NCBI GenBank assembly: GCA_018266075.1
Contig: JAFEBB010000003.1
Coordinates: forward strand, 1 to 64,000
Length of the DNA: 64,000 nt
Direction: 5' to 3'
Source: Deltaproteobacteria bacterium
Lineage (GTDB): Bacteria; Myxococcota; Myxococcia; Myxococcales; SZAS-1
The first letter of the stretch is position 1. The number at the start of each line of letters is the position of its first letter. The notes under the pieces were generated by a model. The model did not search any database. It saw only the letters and a program-made list of their open reading frames with translations, and was not told the origin of the DNA. A program made the translations under genes and the position numbers. Positions 33,354 through 42,741 of the stretch are shown here, piece by piece.

Positions 33354-34223
33354 ATGCGTATGACTTGGGTGCTGGTGCTCGGGCTGACGCTCGCGCCGCC
33401 GACCTTCGCCTGGGCCAAGAGCGTGGACGCTGAAGTGAGCCGGCTGGCCAAGCAGAGCCAGCAGCAGTACCAGGCCGGCGACTACACCGCCGCGGCCGAG
33501 ACGCTCCTCAAGGCCTACGAGCTCAAGCCCGTCTCGCGGCTGCTCTTCAACATCGCCAAGACGTACGAGAAGGCCGACAACGGCGACCAGGCGATGCGCT
33601 TCTACCAGCGCTACATCGACGCCTCCGACGCCGAGCCGGAGCTGGTGCGCCAGTCGTCGCGGGCCATCGAGCGGCTGAGGATGCTCGCCGACCAGAAGAA
33701 GGCCGCCGAGAAGGCCGAGGCCGACAAGAAGGCCGCCGAGCAGAAAGCCGAAGAGGACAAGCTCGCCGCGCAGAAGGCCGACCTCGAGAAGCAGCAGGCC
33801 CAGGCCGCCAAGGACGAGGCCGATCGCCAGGCGCGCGCCAACGAGCTCGCCGCCGCGCCGCCGCCCAAGCGCTCGCGCGCGGTGCCCTACACGCTGATTG
33901 GCGTGGGTGGAGCCGCGGTGGCTGGCGGCGCCGTGCTCGGCATCACCGCCAGCGGGCTCGCGTCCGACGAGAAGGCGTCGACGGATCCTTTCGCCAAGCC
34001 GGACCTGCGCAGCCAGGCCAAGAGCCGCGCGCTGGTGGCCGACATCGCCTACGGCGTGGGCATCGCCGCGCTGGCCACGGGCGTGATCCTCATTGCCACC
34101 GAGCCCAAGGCGCCCGCACCGGCCGACGGAACCATCTCGTCGACGTCGACCACGCACAGCTTCACGCCGCAGCTCCTGCTCTTCGATCACGGCGCGGGCG
34201 TGGCCCTGGGAGGTTCGCTGTGA
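33354..34223 (+). CDS. Secreted/membrane TPR protein with Lys/Glu-rich coiled coil
   Basis: This is a 289-residue protein with a signal peptide (WVLVLGLTLAPPTFAWAK) and TPR-like helices (about 25-110; QYQAGDYTAAAETLLKAYELKPVSRLLFNIAKTY). A charged coiled coil (AAEKAEADKKAAEQKAEEDK region, about 120-170) and two C-terminal hydrophobic segments (YTLIGVGGAAVAGGAVLGIT; VADIAYGVGIAALATGVILIA) follow. It is a common myxobacterial architecture of unknown function. ATG 33354 has GAGG 7 nt upstream. It is coupled by GTGA to the next gene. Confidence 0.75.
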   Translation: MRMTWVLVLGLTLAPPTFAWAKSVDAEVSRLAKQSQQQYQAGDYTAAAETLLKAYELKPVSRLLFNIAKTYEKADNGDQAMRFYQRYIDASDAEPELVRQSSRAIERLRMLADQKKAAEKAEADKKAAEQKAEEDKLAAQKADLEKQQAQAAKDEADRQARANELAAAPPPKRSRAVPYTLIGVGGAAVAGGAVLGITASGLASDEKASTDPFAKPDLRSQAKSRALVADIAYGVGIAALATGVILIATEPKAPAPADGTISSTSTTHSFTPQLLLFDHGAGVALGGSL

Positions 34224-35656
34224 AGCGCACGCTCCTCTTCGCCGCGACGCTGGGCGTGCTGGGCGCGGCCTCCGCGTGCAGCCTGGTCATCGGCTCGTTG
34301 GATGAGTGCAAGGTCGATGGCGATTGCGCCAAGAAGGGCCCGGGCCTCGTCTGCCAGGACTCGCTCTGCGTGGCCAGCTCGGCCCCGGTCGACGCCGGCG
34401 TGGACGCCGGCCCCGCCGTCGCCCGCGATCCGCTCTGCCAGGACGTCTACGGCAGCACCGACGGCGGCAACGTCCTCCGCCTGGGCGCGGTGGTGCCCAA
34501 GAGCACCTCCACCGGCGCGGTCGATATCCGCGGCGTGTACCGCGGCGACGCCATCGCCATGGCCGTTCAGGAGCTCAACCGCAAGTCGGCGCTGCCGGGC
34601 ACCTCGGTGGTCATCCGCGTGTGCGACGACACCGGCGACAGCACCAAGGCCGCCACCGAAGCGGGCGAGCTCCTCGACGAGGGCGCGGTGGCGCTGGTCA
34701 CCACCGGCTCCTCGCAGACCATCGCCATCGCCAACGCGGTCGTCTCGCGCGGCGCGACGCTGATGAGCATCTCCGCCACCTCGACGCAGATCCAATCGGC
34801 CGGCGTGTTACCTGATGGCGGCGCCAAGCGCGTCTGGAGCACGGCCACGTCGGACTCGTCGCAGGCCAAGGTGCTCGCGGGGATGATGGAGGACGCCGGC
34901 TACTCGCGGCCCGCCTGCGTGCACGCCGACGACGTGGCCTTCAACGGGCTCTACGCCTCGCTGACCCAGGACCTGCCCGCGTTCGCCGACGGCGGCGCGA
35001 ACCTGCCCCAGTTCCTCTACGAGTCGGGCACGAGCCCCACTTCAGCGATTCAGGGCGCGCAGCAGAGCTCGCCCGACGCGGTGGTGCTCATCTCCACCGT
35101 GGGCGACACCGCGGCGCTGCTCGGCGCCTGGGAGGGCGCGGATCCGGTCTGGCTCTTCACCGACAACGCGCGCAGCACCAGCGTCTACGGCTTCGACGGC
35201 GGCCTGGCGCGGCTCGCGGGCTCCAAGGGCACCGGCCCGAGCACCCCCTCGGCGTCGAACCTCGAGTACTCGAGCTTCCACGCGCTCTTCGTGACCGACT
35301 TCCCCGACGCGGGCGACCCGGCCACGGTGAGCTACGTGCCCAACGCCTACGACGCCGTGCTCCTGCTCGCCGCGGGCTCGCTCTGGGCGCAGGGCCACGG
35401 CACCATCGACGGCGCCGGCGTGGCGCAAGGCCTCACCCAGCTCTCGAACACCAGCGTGGCGGCCACGCCGCTCAGCGCGGACCAGTTCACCACGCTGGCG
35501 GCGTCGTTCTCGCAGGGCCAGCAGGTGAACGTGAAGGGCGCGAGCGGCGCGCTCGACTTCGACAACGCGCACGGCGTTGCGCCCGGCCCCATCGACATCT
35601 GGGTGATCGCGCCGGACGGCGGCATCGTCACCGTGGCCAACGTGGCCAACCCGTGA
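34220..35656 (+). CDS. Periplasmic-binding-protein-like lipoprotein (LivJ/Peripla_BP_6 type)
   Basis: This is a 478-residue lipoprotein (lipobox ASAC) with a short Cys-containing segment (DECKVDGDCAKKGPGLVCQDSLC), then a type I periplasmic binding fold (about 85-470: LRLGAVVPKSTSTGAVDIRG ... AIAMAVQELN ... VTTGSSQTIAIANAVVSRGATLMSISATST). It resembles branched-chain amino-acid binding proteins, but no permease or ATPase gene is nearby, so it is more likely a sensor or structural ligand-binding protein. The GTG start overlaps the previous stop; the stop overlaps the esterase start (35653-35656). Confidence 0.8.
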   Translation: MKRTLLFAATLGVLGAASACSLVIGSLDECKVDGDCAKKGPGLVCQDSLCVASSAPVDAGVDAGPAVARDPLCQDVYGSTDGGNVLRLGAVVPKSTSTGAVDIRGVYRGDAIAMAVQELNRKSALPGTSVVIRVCDDTGDSTKAATEAGELLDEGAVALVTTGSSQTIAIANAVVSRGATLMSISATSTQIQSAGVLPDGGAKRVWSTATSDSSQAKVLAGMMEDAGYSRPACVHADDVAFNGLYASLTQDLPAFADGGANLPQFLYESGTSPTSAIQGAQQSSPDAVVLISTVGDTAALLGAWEGADPVWLFTDNARSTSVYGFDGGLARLAGSKGTGPSTPSASNLEYSSFHALFVTDFPDAGDPATVSYVPNAYDAVLLLAAGSLWAQGHGTIDGAGVAQGLTQLSNTSVAATPLSADQFTTLAASFSQGQQVNVKGASGALDFDNAHGVAPGPIDIWVIAPDGGIVTVANVANP

Positions 35657-36669
35657 TCGCCTTCGCCGCAGCGCTGCTCCTCGCGGCCGCGCCACCCAGC
35701 GAGCTCGCCACAGCCAAGGACGCGCTCGCGCACGTCGCGAAGTCCGGTGCGCGCTGGTCGATGACCCAGTGGAGCTCGCCGGATCTCGCGGCCAACCTGC
35801 TCGGCGATCCCGGGATCGCGCGCGTGGGCGTGGAGCTGCCACGGCGCGAGGCGGAGTGCCTCTCCGGCGCCGCGAAGTGCTGGCTGGTGCTCTACCTGCC
35901 CGGCTTCGACGGCTCGCCCGACGGCATGGCGCCGCTCGCCAAGGTCGTGGACGAATTGGATCAGCGCGGGTCCGCGGCGCCCATCGTGATGGTGGTGCTT
36001 GATGGGCGCACCAAGCTCGGCGGCGGCTGGTACCTGGACTCTCCGACGAGCGGCAAGTGGGAGAGCCTGGTGATGCAGGTGCTGCTCCCCGCGGCCCGCG
36101 ACGCGCTCGCGCCGGGCACGCCGCCCGAGCGCACGCTGGTGATGGGGCACTCGATGGGTGGCTTCGGCGCGCTGCATCTGCTCGCCGCACACCCGGAATC
36201 GTTCGCGGCCGCGGCGGCGTTCAATCCCGCGGCGCGCATCGGGCTCATCGCCTCGGGCACGCTGGTCGTGCTCGATCAGCGTCGCGAGTTCCCCGACGCC
36301 GAGGCGCGGCTGGCGCAGCCCAGCGAGGCGCACTTCACGCAGCGCATTCTCTTGTCGCTCGGGGCGGCGCTGGATCCGGATCCGTCGAAGAAGCACGGGC
36401 TCTCCACGCTCTTCGAGCCCGCGGTCGAGCCCTGGCACCTCGCGCCGGAAGCGCTGGCGGCGATGGAGCGCGCGGATCCGACCTCGGCGCTGAAGGCCCA
36501 TCCCAAGTTGCGCGCGCGAATCTACGCGGGTCGCAAGGACAACCTCGTCCCGCTCGCGCAGCTCGAACCGCTGGCCTCAGGGCACGTGGAGCTCATCGCC
36601 ACCGACGGCGATCACCTCAGCCACCTGGCGGCGGATCTGAAGGACGCGCTGGAGCAGCTGGCGAAGTAG
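35653..36669 (+). CDS. Esterase family alpha/beta hydrolase
   Basis: This is a 338-residue hydrolase with a short hydrophobic, signal-like start. It has the nucleophile motif GHSMGG (Ser167) in the esterase D/feruloyl-esterase style, the preceding strand VLYLPGFDGSPDGM, a C-terminal acid region (YAGRKDNLVPL) and the catalytic His in DGDHLSHL. The substrate is unknown; acyl esters are likely. The GTG start is coupled to the binding-protein gene. Its 3' end overlaps the convergent SGNH gene by 53 nt; since that gene belongs to an O-acetylation pair, a de-acetylating role is conceivable but unproven. Confidence 0.78.
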   Translation: MIAFAAALLLAAAPPSELATAKDALAHVAKSGARWSMTQWSSPDLAANLLGDPGIARVGVELPRREAECLSGAAKCWLVLYLPGFDGSPDGMAPLAKVVDELDQRGSAAPIVMVVLDGRTKLGGGWYLDSPTSGKWESLVMQVLLPAARDALAPGTPPERTLVMGHSMGGFGALHLLAAHPESFAAAAAFNPAARIGLIASGTLVVLDQRREFPDAEARLAQPSEAHFTQRILLSLGAALDPDPSKKHGLSTLFEPAVEPWHLAPEALAAMERADPTSALKAHPKLRARIYAGRKDNLVPLAQLEPLASGHVELIATDGDHLSHLAADLKDALEQLAK

Positions 36670-37849
36670 CGTCGGCGGCGCCGGCAGCGGTCAGCGCCTT
36701 GCTCTCGATCCAGGCCACCGCGCGCGCGGCCACCCGCGAACCACCCGCGGCCGAGAGATGGATGCCGTCCTCCTGGCGAACCTGGACCAGGCCGCCACCG
36801 GGCGCGGGCAGGTACGTGGCGAACGCGTGATCGTCGCCGGTGACGAGCGGCGTGGCATCGAGGAACTCCACGCGCGGCATGCCCTTCGAGGCTTGAACCA
36901 CCAGATCGTTGAGCTTGCCCACGCGCTCGTTGAAGTCCTCGGCGCGCATGGGCGGCAGGCCAATCCAGAGCACCTCGGCGCCGTCGCGGGTGAGCTCGGT
37001 GAGGAAGTCGTGCACGCGCGCGACGTAGGTCGCGTCCCAGCGCTCGGTGCCGAAGGGAATGAGCCGGCCCTCGACGCGGATGTCCTGCGCGTCGTTGCCG
37101 CCGAACGTGGCCACCACGAAGCGCGGCCGCTGCTTGGTGAGCGTGCGCGAGAGCGTGGCCGGCCAGTCGTACACGTCCGGCCGCGAGAGCCCGGTGCCCA
37201 CGTGCGTCTCGCGGATCACGCGCACGTGCGGATCGCGCGCGTAGGCCGCGGCGATGCCGGGCGCCAGGCCCACCTGCATCATCGAGTCGCCCACGAGAAG
37301 AATCGTCACCTCGGTGGATCCGCTCGACGCCGGCGGAGGCGCGTCGCCGTCGAGCCCGGGCAGCTCCACCTCGTCGTCCGCTTCGGGGACCTTGAGCTTG
37401 CCCAGCGGTCCGTCGATCTCGCCCGCGAGGGGCGCGGGCGACGCCGTCGGCATCGGCGGCGCTTCGACTTCTTCCTCTGCGAGCTGCACCGCCTCTTCCG
37501 CCGAGCCGCCAAAGCGCGCGCTCCAGCGGTCCGACGTCGCCAGCAGCACCTCGCGCGGCCGGCTCAGGTGCGCGCGCGCCATCGCATGATCGACGGGCGT
37601 GAGCACGCGCTGCCAGAGCGCCTGCGCGGGCCCGATGTTGAGCCGGTTGGCCCAGGTGAGGAGCCCGCTGGAGTCGAAGACGATGCCGCAGACGGCGAAC
37701 GTCACCAGCACCACCGCGGCTTCCTTCCAGGTGTAGTGCCGCGCCACCGGACGATCGGTGAGCGCTCCGCCGCCGAACGAGCGGTCCGAGAGCTTCACCG
37801 TGCGGTGAGCGTTCGCGTCGGGCGCGTTCTGTGGCGTCTCGGTGGTCAT
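36617..37849 (-). CDS. Membrane-anchored SGNH/GDSL hydrolase-fold protein (DUF459-like)
   Basis: This 410-residue protein has one N-terminal membrane helix (AAVVLVTFAVCGIVFDSSGLL) and a periplasmic SGNH domain (about 180-385). Catalytic blocks are visible: Ser in LLVGDSMMQVG, Gly/Asn in VATFGGNDAQD, and Asp/His in DGIHLSAAGG. Such proteins act as the acetyl-transferring or esterase partner of MBOAT proteins in polysaccharide O-acetylation (AlgX/AlgJ- or PatB-like role). The start overlaps the MBOAT stop by 1 nt (TGATG), so the pair is coupled. Confidence 0.82.
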   Translation of the reverse strand: MTTETPQNAPDANAHRTVKLSDRSFGGGALTDRPVARHYTWKEAAVVLVTFAVCGIVFDSSGLLTWANRLNIGPAQALWQRVLTPVDHAMARAHLSRPREVLLATSDRWSARFGGSAEEAVQLAEEEVEAPPMPTASPAPLAGEIDGPLGKLKVPEADDEVELPGLDGDAPPPASSGSTEVTILLVGDSMMQVGLAPGIAAAYARDPHVRVIRETHVGTGLSRPDVYDWPATLSRTLTKQRPRFVVATFGGNDAQDIRVEGRLIPFGTERWDATYVARVHDFLTELTRDGAEVLWIGLPPMRAEDFNERVGKLNDLVVQASKGMPRVEFLDATPLVTGDDHAFATYLPAPGGGLVQVRQEDGIHLSAAGGSRVAARAVAWIESKALTAAGAADATSPAAPARPSDPPPGG

Positions 37850-39273
37850 CAGAACTGGAAGTAGATGAACGGCGCGATGCCGCTTGGGCCAAAGGTCTCG
37901 ATGAGGAGCACGCTCACCGAGAACGCCATCCCTTGCACGGGCAGCGGCAGGTGCGCGAACGCGTTGCGCGCGCGATCCGTGAGCGAGTCCGGCAGGTACT
38001 GCGCGGCGATTCCGCCCACGAGGCACGCGCCGAGCACCGGCGAGAGCCACGGGCCCACGCTCCACGGCGCGACGATGCCCTCGCACACCGCGAGCGCGGT
38101 CGAGAACGTCGGCGCGCGGAAGAGGATCCACGTCAAACACACGAAGTGGAACGTGAGCAGCTGCGCGAACGCGGTCCACGGGCCGCTCTCTCGCAGCTTG
38201 CCCAGCGGCGCCCAGCGGATGCTGCTCCACGCGCGGTGCACCGCGAGCGCCGCGCCGTGCAGCGCACCCCAGGCCACGAAGGTCCACGCGGCGCCGTGCC
38301 ACAAGCCGCCCAGGACCATCGTTACAAAAAGGTTAACATACGTCCGGAACGCGCCGCCGCGATTGCCGCCCAGCGAGACGTAGAGGTAGTCGCGCAGCCA
38401 GCTCGAGAGCGAGATGTGCCAGCGCCGCCAGAACTCCTGCGGGCTCGCGCTCACGTACGGGTTGTGGAAGTTCTCGGGGAAGCGGTAGCCGAGCAGCAGC
38501 GCGGAGCCGATGGCGATGTCGGTGTAGCCGGAGAAGTCGCAATAGATCTGCGCGGCGTAGCCGTAGACGCCGCAGAGCACCTCCAACCCCGAGCGACCCG
38601 CGGGATTTTCGAACACCGCGTCCACGAGGTGCGTCGCGAGGAAGTTCGCGATGAGCACCTTCTTCACCAGGCCGAGGACGATGAGCTCCAGCGCGCGCGC
38701 GGCGTCGATGTCGCCGGGATCTCGCGGGCGCGCGAGCTGGGGCATGAACTGGCTGGCGCGCAAGATCGGCCCGGCCACCAGCTGCGGGAAGAACGCCACG
38801 TAGAGCAGCGCGTCGAGGATGGTCACCTTCACCGACAGCTTGCCGCGGTACGAGTCCACCATCAGCGAGATGGCGTGGAACACGAAGAAGCTGATGCCCA
38901 CGGGCAGCGCGATTTCGGGAACCTTCGGACTCCAGGCGATGCCCTCGCGCGCGAGCAACTGCGCGAGCTGAACGACCACGAAGCCGCGGTACTTGAAGAA
39001 GCCGAGCACCAGCAGGCACGCGGTCACGCCCGACGCGATCAGGATCTTGCGCTTGCCCACGTCGGTCGTGCGCTGGAGGAGCTTGGCCACGCCGGCGGCG
39101 AAGAGCGAGATGCCCGCGAGGAGCGGCACGAAGCGCCAATCCCAGTAGCCATAGAAGAGGTAGCTGGCCGCGAGCAGCAGGGCCTTGTGCAGCCAGAGCG
39201 GTCGCCGCAGGGTCCACGCGATGGCGAAGACCACCAAAAAGAACAGCGCGTATTCGACCGTCGGGAAAAGCAT
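37849..39273 (-). CDS. MBOAT family O-acyltransferase (AlgI/PatA-like)
   Basis: This 474-residue polytopic membrane protein has about ten helices and the MBOAT core: GFFKYRGF, PVGISFFVFHAISLMVD, FPQLVAGPILRASQFMPQL, QIYCDFSGYTDIAIG, EFWRRWHISLSSWLRDYLYVSLGGNR, with the active-site His in LGGLWHGAAWTFVAWG. It should move acetyl groups across the inner membrane for exopolysaccharide or peptidoglycan O-acetylation with the coupled SGNH protein. ATG 39273 (MLFPTVEYALFF) matches family starts; 39306 is possible. The sugar target is not encoded nearby. Confidence 0.9.
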   Translation of the reverse strand: MLFPTVEYALFFLVVFAIAWTLRRPLWLHKALLLAASYLFYGYWDWRFVPLLAGISLFAAGVAKLLQRTTDVGKRKILIASGVTACLLVLGFFKYRGFVVVQLAQLLAREGIAWSPKVPEIALPVGISFFVFHAISLMVDSYRGKLSVKVTILDALLYVAFFPQLVAGPILRASQFMPQLARPRDPGDIDAARALELIVLGLVKKVLIANFLATHLVDAVFENPAGRSGLEVLCGVYGYAAQIYCDFSGYTDIAIGSALLLGYRFPENFHNPYVSASPQEFWRRWHISLSSWLRDYLYVSLGGNRGGAFRTYVNLFVTMVLGGLWHGAAWTFVAWGALHGAALAVHRAWSSIRWAPLGKLRESGPWTAFAQLLTFHFVCLTWILFRAPTFSTALAVCEGIVAPWSVGPWLSPVLGACLVGGIAAQYLPDSLTDRARNAFAHLPLPVQGMAFSVSVLLIETFGPSGIAPFIYFQF

Positions 39274-39366
39274 GGCGGCCGGATCCGACTGGATCCGCTC
39301 CTCCATCGTGCCCCAGACCCCGGGGAGGGGGCCAATTTGCGACCGATGGGAAGCTAGGCCGGACGC

Positions 39367-39894
39367 TTACTGGACGGGAGCCGGCTCAGCCAGCAACTGC
39401 TTGATCTCCGACTCCGTCTTCGACACCTCTTCGTCGCTGTAGCCCGAGTGCGCGAAGCGGACGTGGCCGCTGCGGTCGACCAGCAGGGCGGCGGGGATGG
39501 TGGCGAGCTCGAACCTGGAGGCGCACTTGGCGCCGCTCGGGTCGAGCACGATGGGGTAGGTGACGCCCTGCTCCTTGAGGAAGGCGTCGATGCCGCTCGG
39601 CTCGTCGTCGAGGCTCACGCCGTACACCACGAAGCCGTCGGCCTTGTGCGCCTGGTACAGCTTCTCGTACGCGACGGCCGCCTCGTGGCACGGCCCGCAC
39701 CAGGTGGCCCAGAAGTCGATCAGCACGACCTTGCCGCCGAGCGCGCCCAGGTTCGACTCGCCCGGGCCGGGATAGTTCGCCAGCGTGAGGTTCAGGCGCG
39801 CGTCGCCAGGCTTCACCGTGGGCGGCACCGGCTGCGTGGTGGTGCACGCCGCCAACGCGAGCCCGACAACGAGATATGTCGAGATATGTCTCAT
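39367..39894 (-). CDS. TlpA/ResA-like thioredoxin-fold lipoprotein
   Basis: This is a 175-residue lipoprotein (lipobox LAAC) with a thioredoxin-like domain: active site WCGPC within VVLIDFWATWCGPCHEA, cis-Pro loop ATIPAALLVD and the AhpC/TlpA-type insertion (DDEPSGIDAFLKEQGVTYPIV). It is probably a periplasmic thiol-disulfide reductase. ATG overlaps the mpl stop as ATGA (39891-39894). Co-transcription with mpl may be coincidental in function. Confidence 0.88.
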   Translation of the reverse strand: MRHISTYLVVGLALAACTTTQPVPPTVKPGDARLNLTLANYPGPGESNLGALGGKVVLIDFWATWCGPCHEAAVAYEKLYQAHKADGFVVYGVSLDDEPSGIDAFLKEQGVTYPIVLDPSGAKCASRFELATIPAALLVDRSGHVRFAHSGYSDEEVSKTESEIKQLLAEPAPVQ

Positions 39895-41336
39895 TTGCCA
39901 CCGAGCCCCTGGAGCAGCCTCGGCAGGAGCCCGCCAAACGCGCCGTTCGACATCACCAGCAGCACGTCGCCCTTCTTGGCCTTCTCGAGCGCGCTGGCCG
40001 CGAGGGCGTCCACGGTCGCGAAGCTCTCCGAGGCGATCCCGCCAGCGGTGAGGTCGCGCGCGAGCTTGGTGGCATCGAGCTGCTGATCTGCGGGCACCTG
40101 GTCGTGCGGCTTGGGCACCAGGATGAGCGCGCCGGCCGCGCCGTTGAAGGAGCGCGCGTACTCGTCCTGGTGCAGGTTGCGTCGCGACGTATTCGAGCGC
40201 GGCTCGAAGAGCGCCAGCAGTCGCCGTCCTGGATAGCGCGCGGCCACGGCGGCGATGGTCTCACGCACGGCCGTGGGGTGGTGCGCGAAGTCGTCGATCA
40301 CCGCGATTCCCGAAGGCTCGCCGCGCAGCTCCTGGCGCCGCTTCACGCCGGAGAAGCTGCCCAAACCGGTCGCGAGCTCCGCGTGCGAGAGCCCCAGCGC
40401 CGCCAGCGACGCGTAGACGCCGAGCGCGTTCTCCACGTTGTGCATGCCGGGAATCTGCAGGCGAACGTCGCCCACGTCCTTGCCCAGGTGACGCACCATG
40501 AAGCGCGCGCCCTCGGGCCCGAGCTGCACGTTCGACGCGGTCCAGTCGGCGTCGTGCCGCACCGCGTACGTCTCGACTTTGCACTTCGCGGCGCGCGCGA
40601 GCTTCACAGCGTTCGGATACGCGGCGCACACGGCCACGTGTCCGTCGGCGGGCACCAGGTCGAGCAGCTTGGCGAAGGCGGACTCGTAGTGCGCGAGGTC
40701 GCGATAGATGTCGGCGTGATCGAGCTCGACGCTCGTGAGAATCAGCGAGCGCGGCCGGTAGTGGAGGAACTTGGGGCCCTTGTCGAAGTAGGCGGTGTCG
40801 TACTCGTCGCCCTCGACCACGAAGTGGCGGCCTTTGCCCAAGCGGAAGTTGGTGTCGTAGTTGCGGCTCACGCCGCCCACCAGGAACGAGGGATCGCGTC
40901 CGGCGCTCACCAGCACGTGGCTCGCGAGGGCGCTGGTCGTCGTCTTGCCGTGCGTGCCCGCGACCACCACGCTGTGCCGGCTGGCGAGGAACAAGTCGCC
41001 GAGCGCCGCGGGGAAGCTCATGTGCGGCAGGCCGCGCTCGCGCATCGCGGTCGCTTCCGGGTTCACGCGGCGGATCACGTTGCCCACGATCACCAGATCC
41101 GCCTTGGCGGCGTCGAGGTTCTCGGGGCGGTACGGCGTCATGGCGGCGATGCCCCACTGCTTGAGCATGTCGCTCATGGGCGGGTACACGTTCTCGTCGC
41201 TGCCGGTGACGGCGTAGCCCGCCGCCTGCAAGAGGCCCGCGAACGAGCCCATGCCGGTGCCGGCCACGCCGAGCACGTGGATGCGCTTCACGCTCGCGGG
41301 CTCGACGTGGGTGAGGATCTTCTCGGTCTCGCTCAT
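39891..41336 (-). CDS. mpl: UDP-N-acetylmuramate:tripeptide ligase Mpl
   Basis: This 481-residue Mur ligase homologue recycles murein tripeptide by joining it to UDP-MurNAc in the cytoplasm. N-terminal Rossmann (IHVLGVAGTGMGSFAGLL), ATP loop AGTHGKTTTSAL, central domain with NYDTNFRLGKGRHFVVEGDEYDTAYFDKGPKF (characteristic of Mpl rather than MurC), and the C-terminal DDFAHHPTAVRETI and LFEPRSNTSRRN. It lies 3 nt after the DUF2059 gene and is coupled to the TlpA-like gene. Confidence 0.92.
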   Translation of the reverse strand: MSETEKILTHVEPASVKRIHVLGVAGTGMGSFAGLLQAAGYAVTGSDENVYPPMSDMLKQWGIAAMTPYRPENLDAAKADLVIVGNVIRRVNPEATAMRERGLPHMSFPAALGDLFLASRHSVVVAGTHGKTTTSALASHVLVSAGRDPSFLVGGVSRNYDTNFRLGKGRHFVVEGDEYDTAYFDKGPKFLHYRPRSLILTSVELDHADIYRDLAHYESAFAKLLDLVPADGHVAVCAAYPNAVKLARAAKCKVETYAVRHDADWTASNVQLGPEGARFMVRHLGKDVGDVRLQIPGMHNVENALGVYASLAALGLSHAELATGLGSFSGVKRRQELRGEPSGIAVIDDFAHHPTAVRETIAAVAARYPGRRLLALFEPRSNTSRRNLHQDEYARSFNGAAGALILVPKPHDQVPADQQLDATKLARDLTAGGIASESFATVDALAASALEKAKKGDVLLVMSNGAFGGLLPRLLQGLGGK

Positions 41337-41339
41337 GGC

Positions 41340-41786
41340 TTACTTGGCGGGGACGTCGCTGGGCTGCGTGGTCGCGCTGGAGAGCTGCTGGAGCTTCTCC
41401 ATCGCGTAGGTCTGGCTCATCGCCACCGACTCCTGCGCAATGGCCGGGCTCTCCTGGATCAAGCGCTGGCCGAGCGGCGTGGCATAGAAGGCGAGCAGGC
41501 CGTCGATCTCGCTCTCCTGGAAGTGCTTGTCGTAGAGGCCAGCGAGCTTGTCGGCGAGCTCCTCGGGCTTGATGAGCTTCTCGAGCCGCGCGTACTGCGC
41601 ATCCGGCACGCGGCCCTTGAGCGAGGCGAGCATGTTCTGCCCGGCCTGGTCGGCCTTGGTGAGGTGCAAGAGCTTGTGGATCTTGTCGAGCTTCGACTTC
41701 GACGAGGCGGTCGCCTTGGTCGGCTCAGCCGACTTCGCCGGTGTGGGCGCAGCGGCCAGAAGCGCACAGAGCAGGAGCGTTTGCAT
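41340..41786 (-). CDS. Secreted DUF2059 protein
   Basis: This is a 148-residue protein with a signal peptide (LLLCALLAAAPTPAKSAE) and a helical DUF2059-type domain in the C-terminal 70 residues (YDKHFQESEIDGLLAFYATPLGQRLIQESPAIAQESV). It is a family of unknown function found in many proteobacteria. It sits directly upstream of mpl (3 nt), so an envelope-related role is plausible. Confidence 0.8.
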   Translation of the reverse strand: MQTLLLCALLAAAPTPAKSAEPTKATASSKSKLDKIHKLLHLTKADQAGQNMLASLKGRVPDAQYARLEKLIKPEELADKLAGLYDKHFQESEIDGLLAFYATPLGQRLIQESPAIAQESVAMSQTYAMEKLQQLSSATTQPSDVPAK

Positions 41787-41879
41787 GGCCGCGGTTTAGC
41801 ACTGCTTGGGCTGCGAAAAAACCGTGGCTGCTGGCTCGTACCGAGGTGCCAACGATCCGGGCGCCCGCGTGCCAGCTCG

Positions 41880-42605
41880 CTAGCGCCGGCCCACGCCGTA
41901 CTTCACGATCGCGTAGACCGCGCGGAAGCCGTCCTTCCAGCCGATCTTCTTGCCCTCTTCGTAGGTGCGCCCGTGGTAGCTGATGGGCACCTCGTACACG
42001 CGCCAGCCGCCCTTGGCGACCTTGGCCGTCACCTCCGGCTCGAAGCCGAAGCGCTTCTCCTCGAGCTTGAGGCCCTTGATCACCTCGGCGCGGAAGACCT
42101 TGTAGCAAGTCTCCATGTCGGTGAGGTTCAAGTCGGTGAGCATGTTCGAGAACGTGGTGAGGAAGCGGTTCCCCATGGAGTGCCAGTAGTAGAGCACCCG
42201 GCGGCTCTCGCCCACGAAGCGGCTGCCGAAGACCACGTCGGCGTGGCCGTCGATGATGGGCTTGCAGAGCTTCACGAACTCGGCGGGGTCGTACTCGAGG
42301 TCGGCGTCCTGCACGACGATCATGTCGCCGGTGGCCTCGGCGAAGCCGCGGTGCAGCGCCGCGCCCTTGCCCTGGTTCACGTCCTGGAAGAGGACGCGGA
42401 ACTCGTTCTTGCCCTGGGCCTTCACCTCGCCCAGCGAGGCCAGGCCGTTCTTCTTGAGATCTTCGAGGATGTCCCGCGAGCCGTCCTTGGAGCAGTCGTC
42501 GACGAGGACGATCTCCTTGTCGAGCGGCACCGCCACCACGCGCCGGAGGATCTCCTTCAGCGTGGCGCGCTCGTTGTAGACCGGGATCACCACCGACAGC
42601 TTCAC
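41880..42605 (-). CDS. GT2-family glycosyltransferase (DPM1-like)
   Basis: This 241-residue GT-A fold enzyme has the N-terminal [49 protein letters not shown] and the DxD-type [11 protein letters not shown]. No C-terminal membrane helices are present, so it is a soluble or peripheral transferase, like dolichyl/polyprenyl-phosphate sugar synthases. GTG 42605 is chosen because AGGAG lies 6 nt upstream; the longer open frame to 42644 lacks one. It is divergent from the zinc-ribbon kinase. Confidence 0.88.
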   Translation of the reverse strand: MKLSVVIPVYNERATLKEILRRVVAVPLDKEIVLVDDCSKDGSRDILEDLKKNGLASLGEVKAQGKNEFRVLFQDVNQGKGAALHRGFAEATGDMIVVQDADLEYDPAEFVKLCKPIIDGHADVVFGSRFVGESRRVLYYWHSMGNRFLTTFSNMLTDLNLTDMETCYKVFRAEVIKGLKLEEKRFGFEPEVTAKVAKGGWRVYEVPISYHGRTYEEGKKIGWKDGFRAVYAIVKYGVGRR

Positions 42606-42741
42606 GGGCAGCTCCTGCGGAACGGGCGCGCATCTTCTTCGCACGCGCCGCCGGGTTCAAGCACCTTCGCGGGCGCAATCTTGGGGCGGCGTGCGGGAGG
42701 GGGTAGCATTCGAGCGGGGCCCCCGACGTCGAGGACACGCC

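Noticed and set aside
30152-33433. Plus-strand open frame of over 1090 codons opposite the chemoreceptor
   Set aside because: Shadow of the MCP fusion gene, rich in His/Arg/Leu without any recognisable domain.
34220-35656. Binding-protein lipoprotein considered as part of an amino-acid ABC transporter
   Set aside because: No permease or ATPase gene lies in the operon or nearby.
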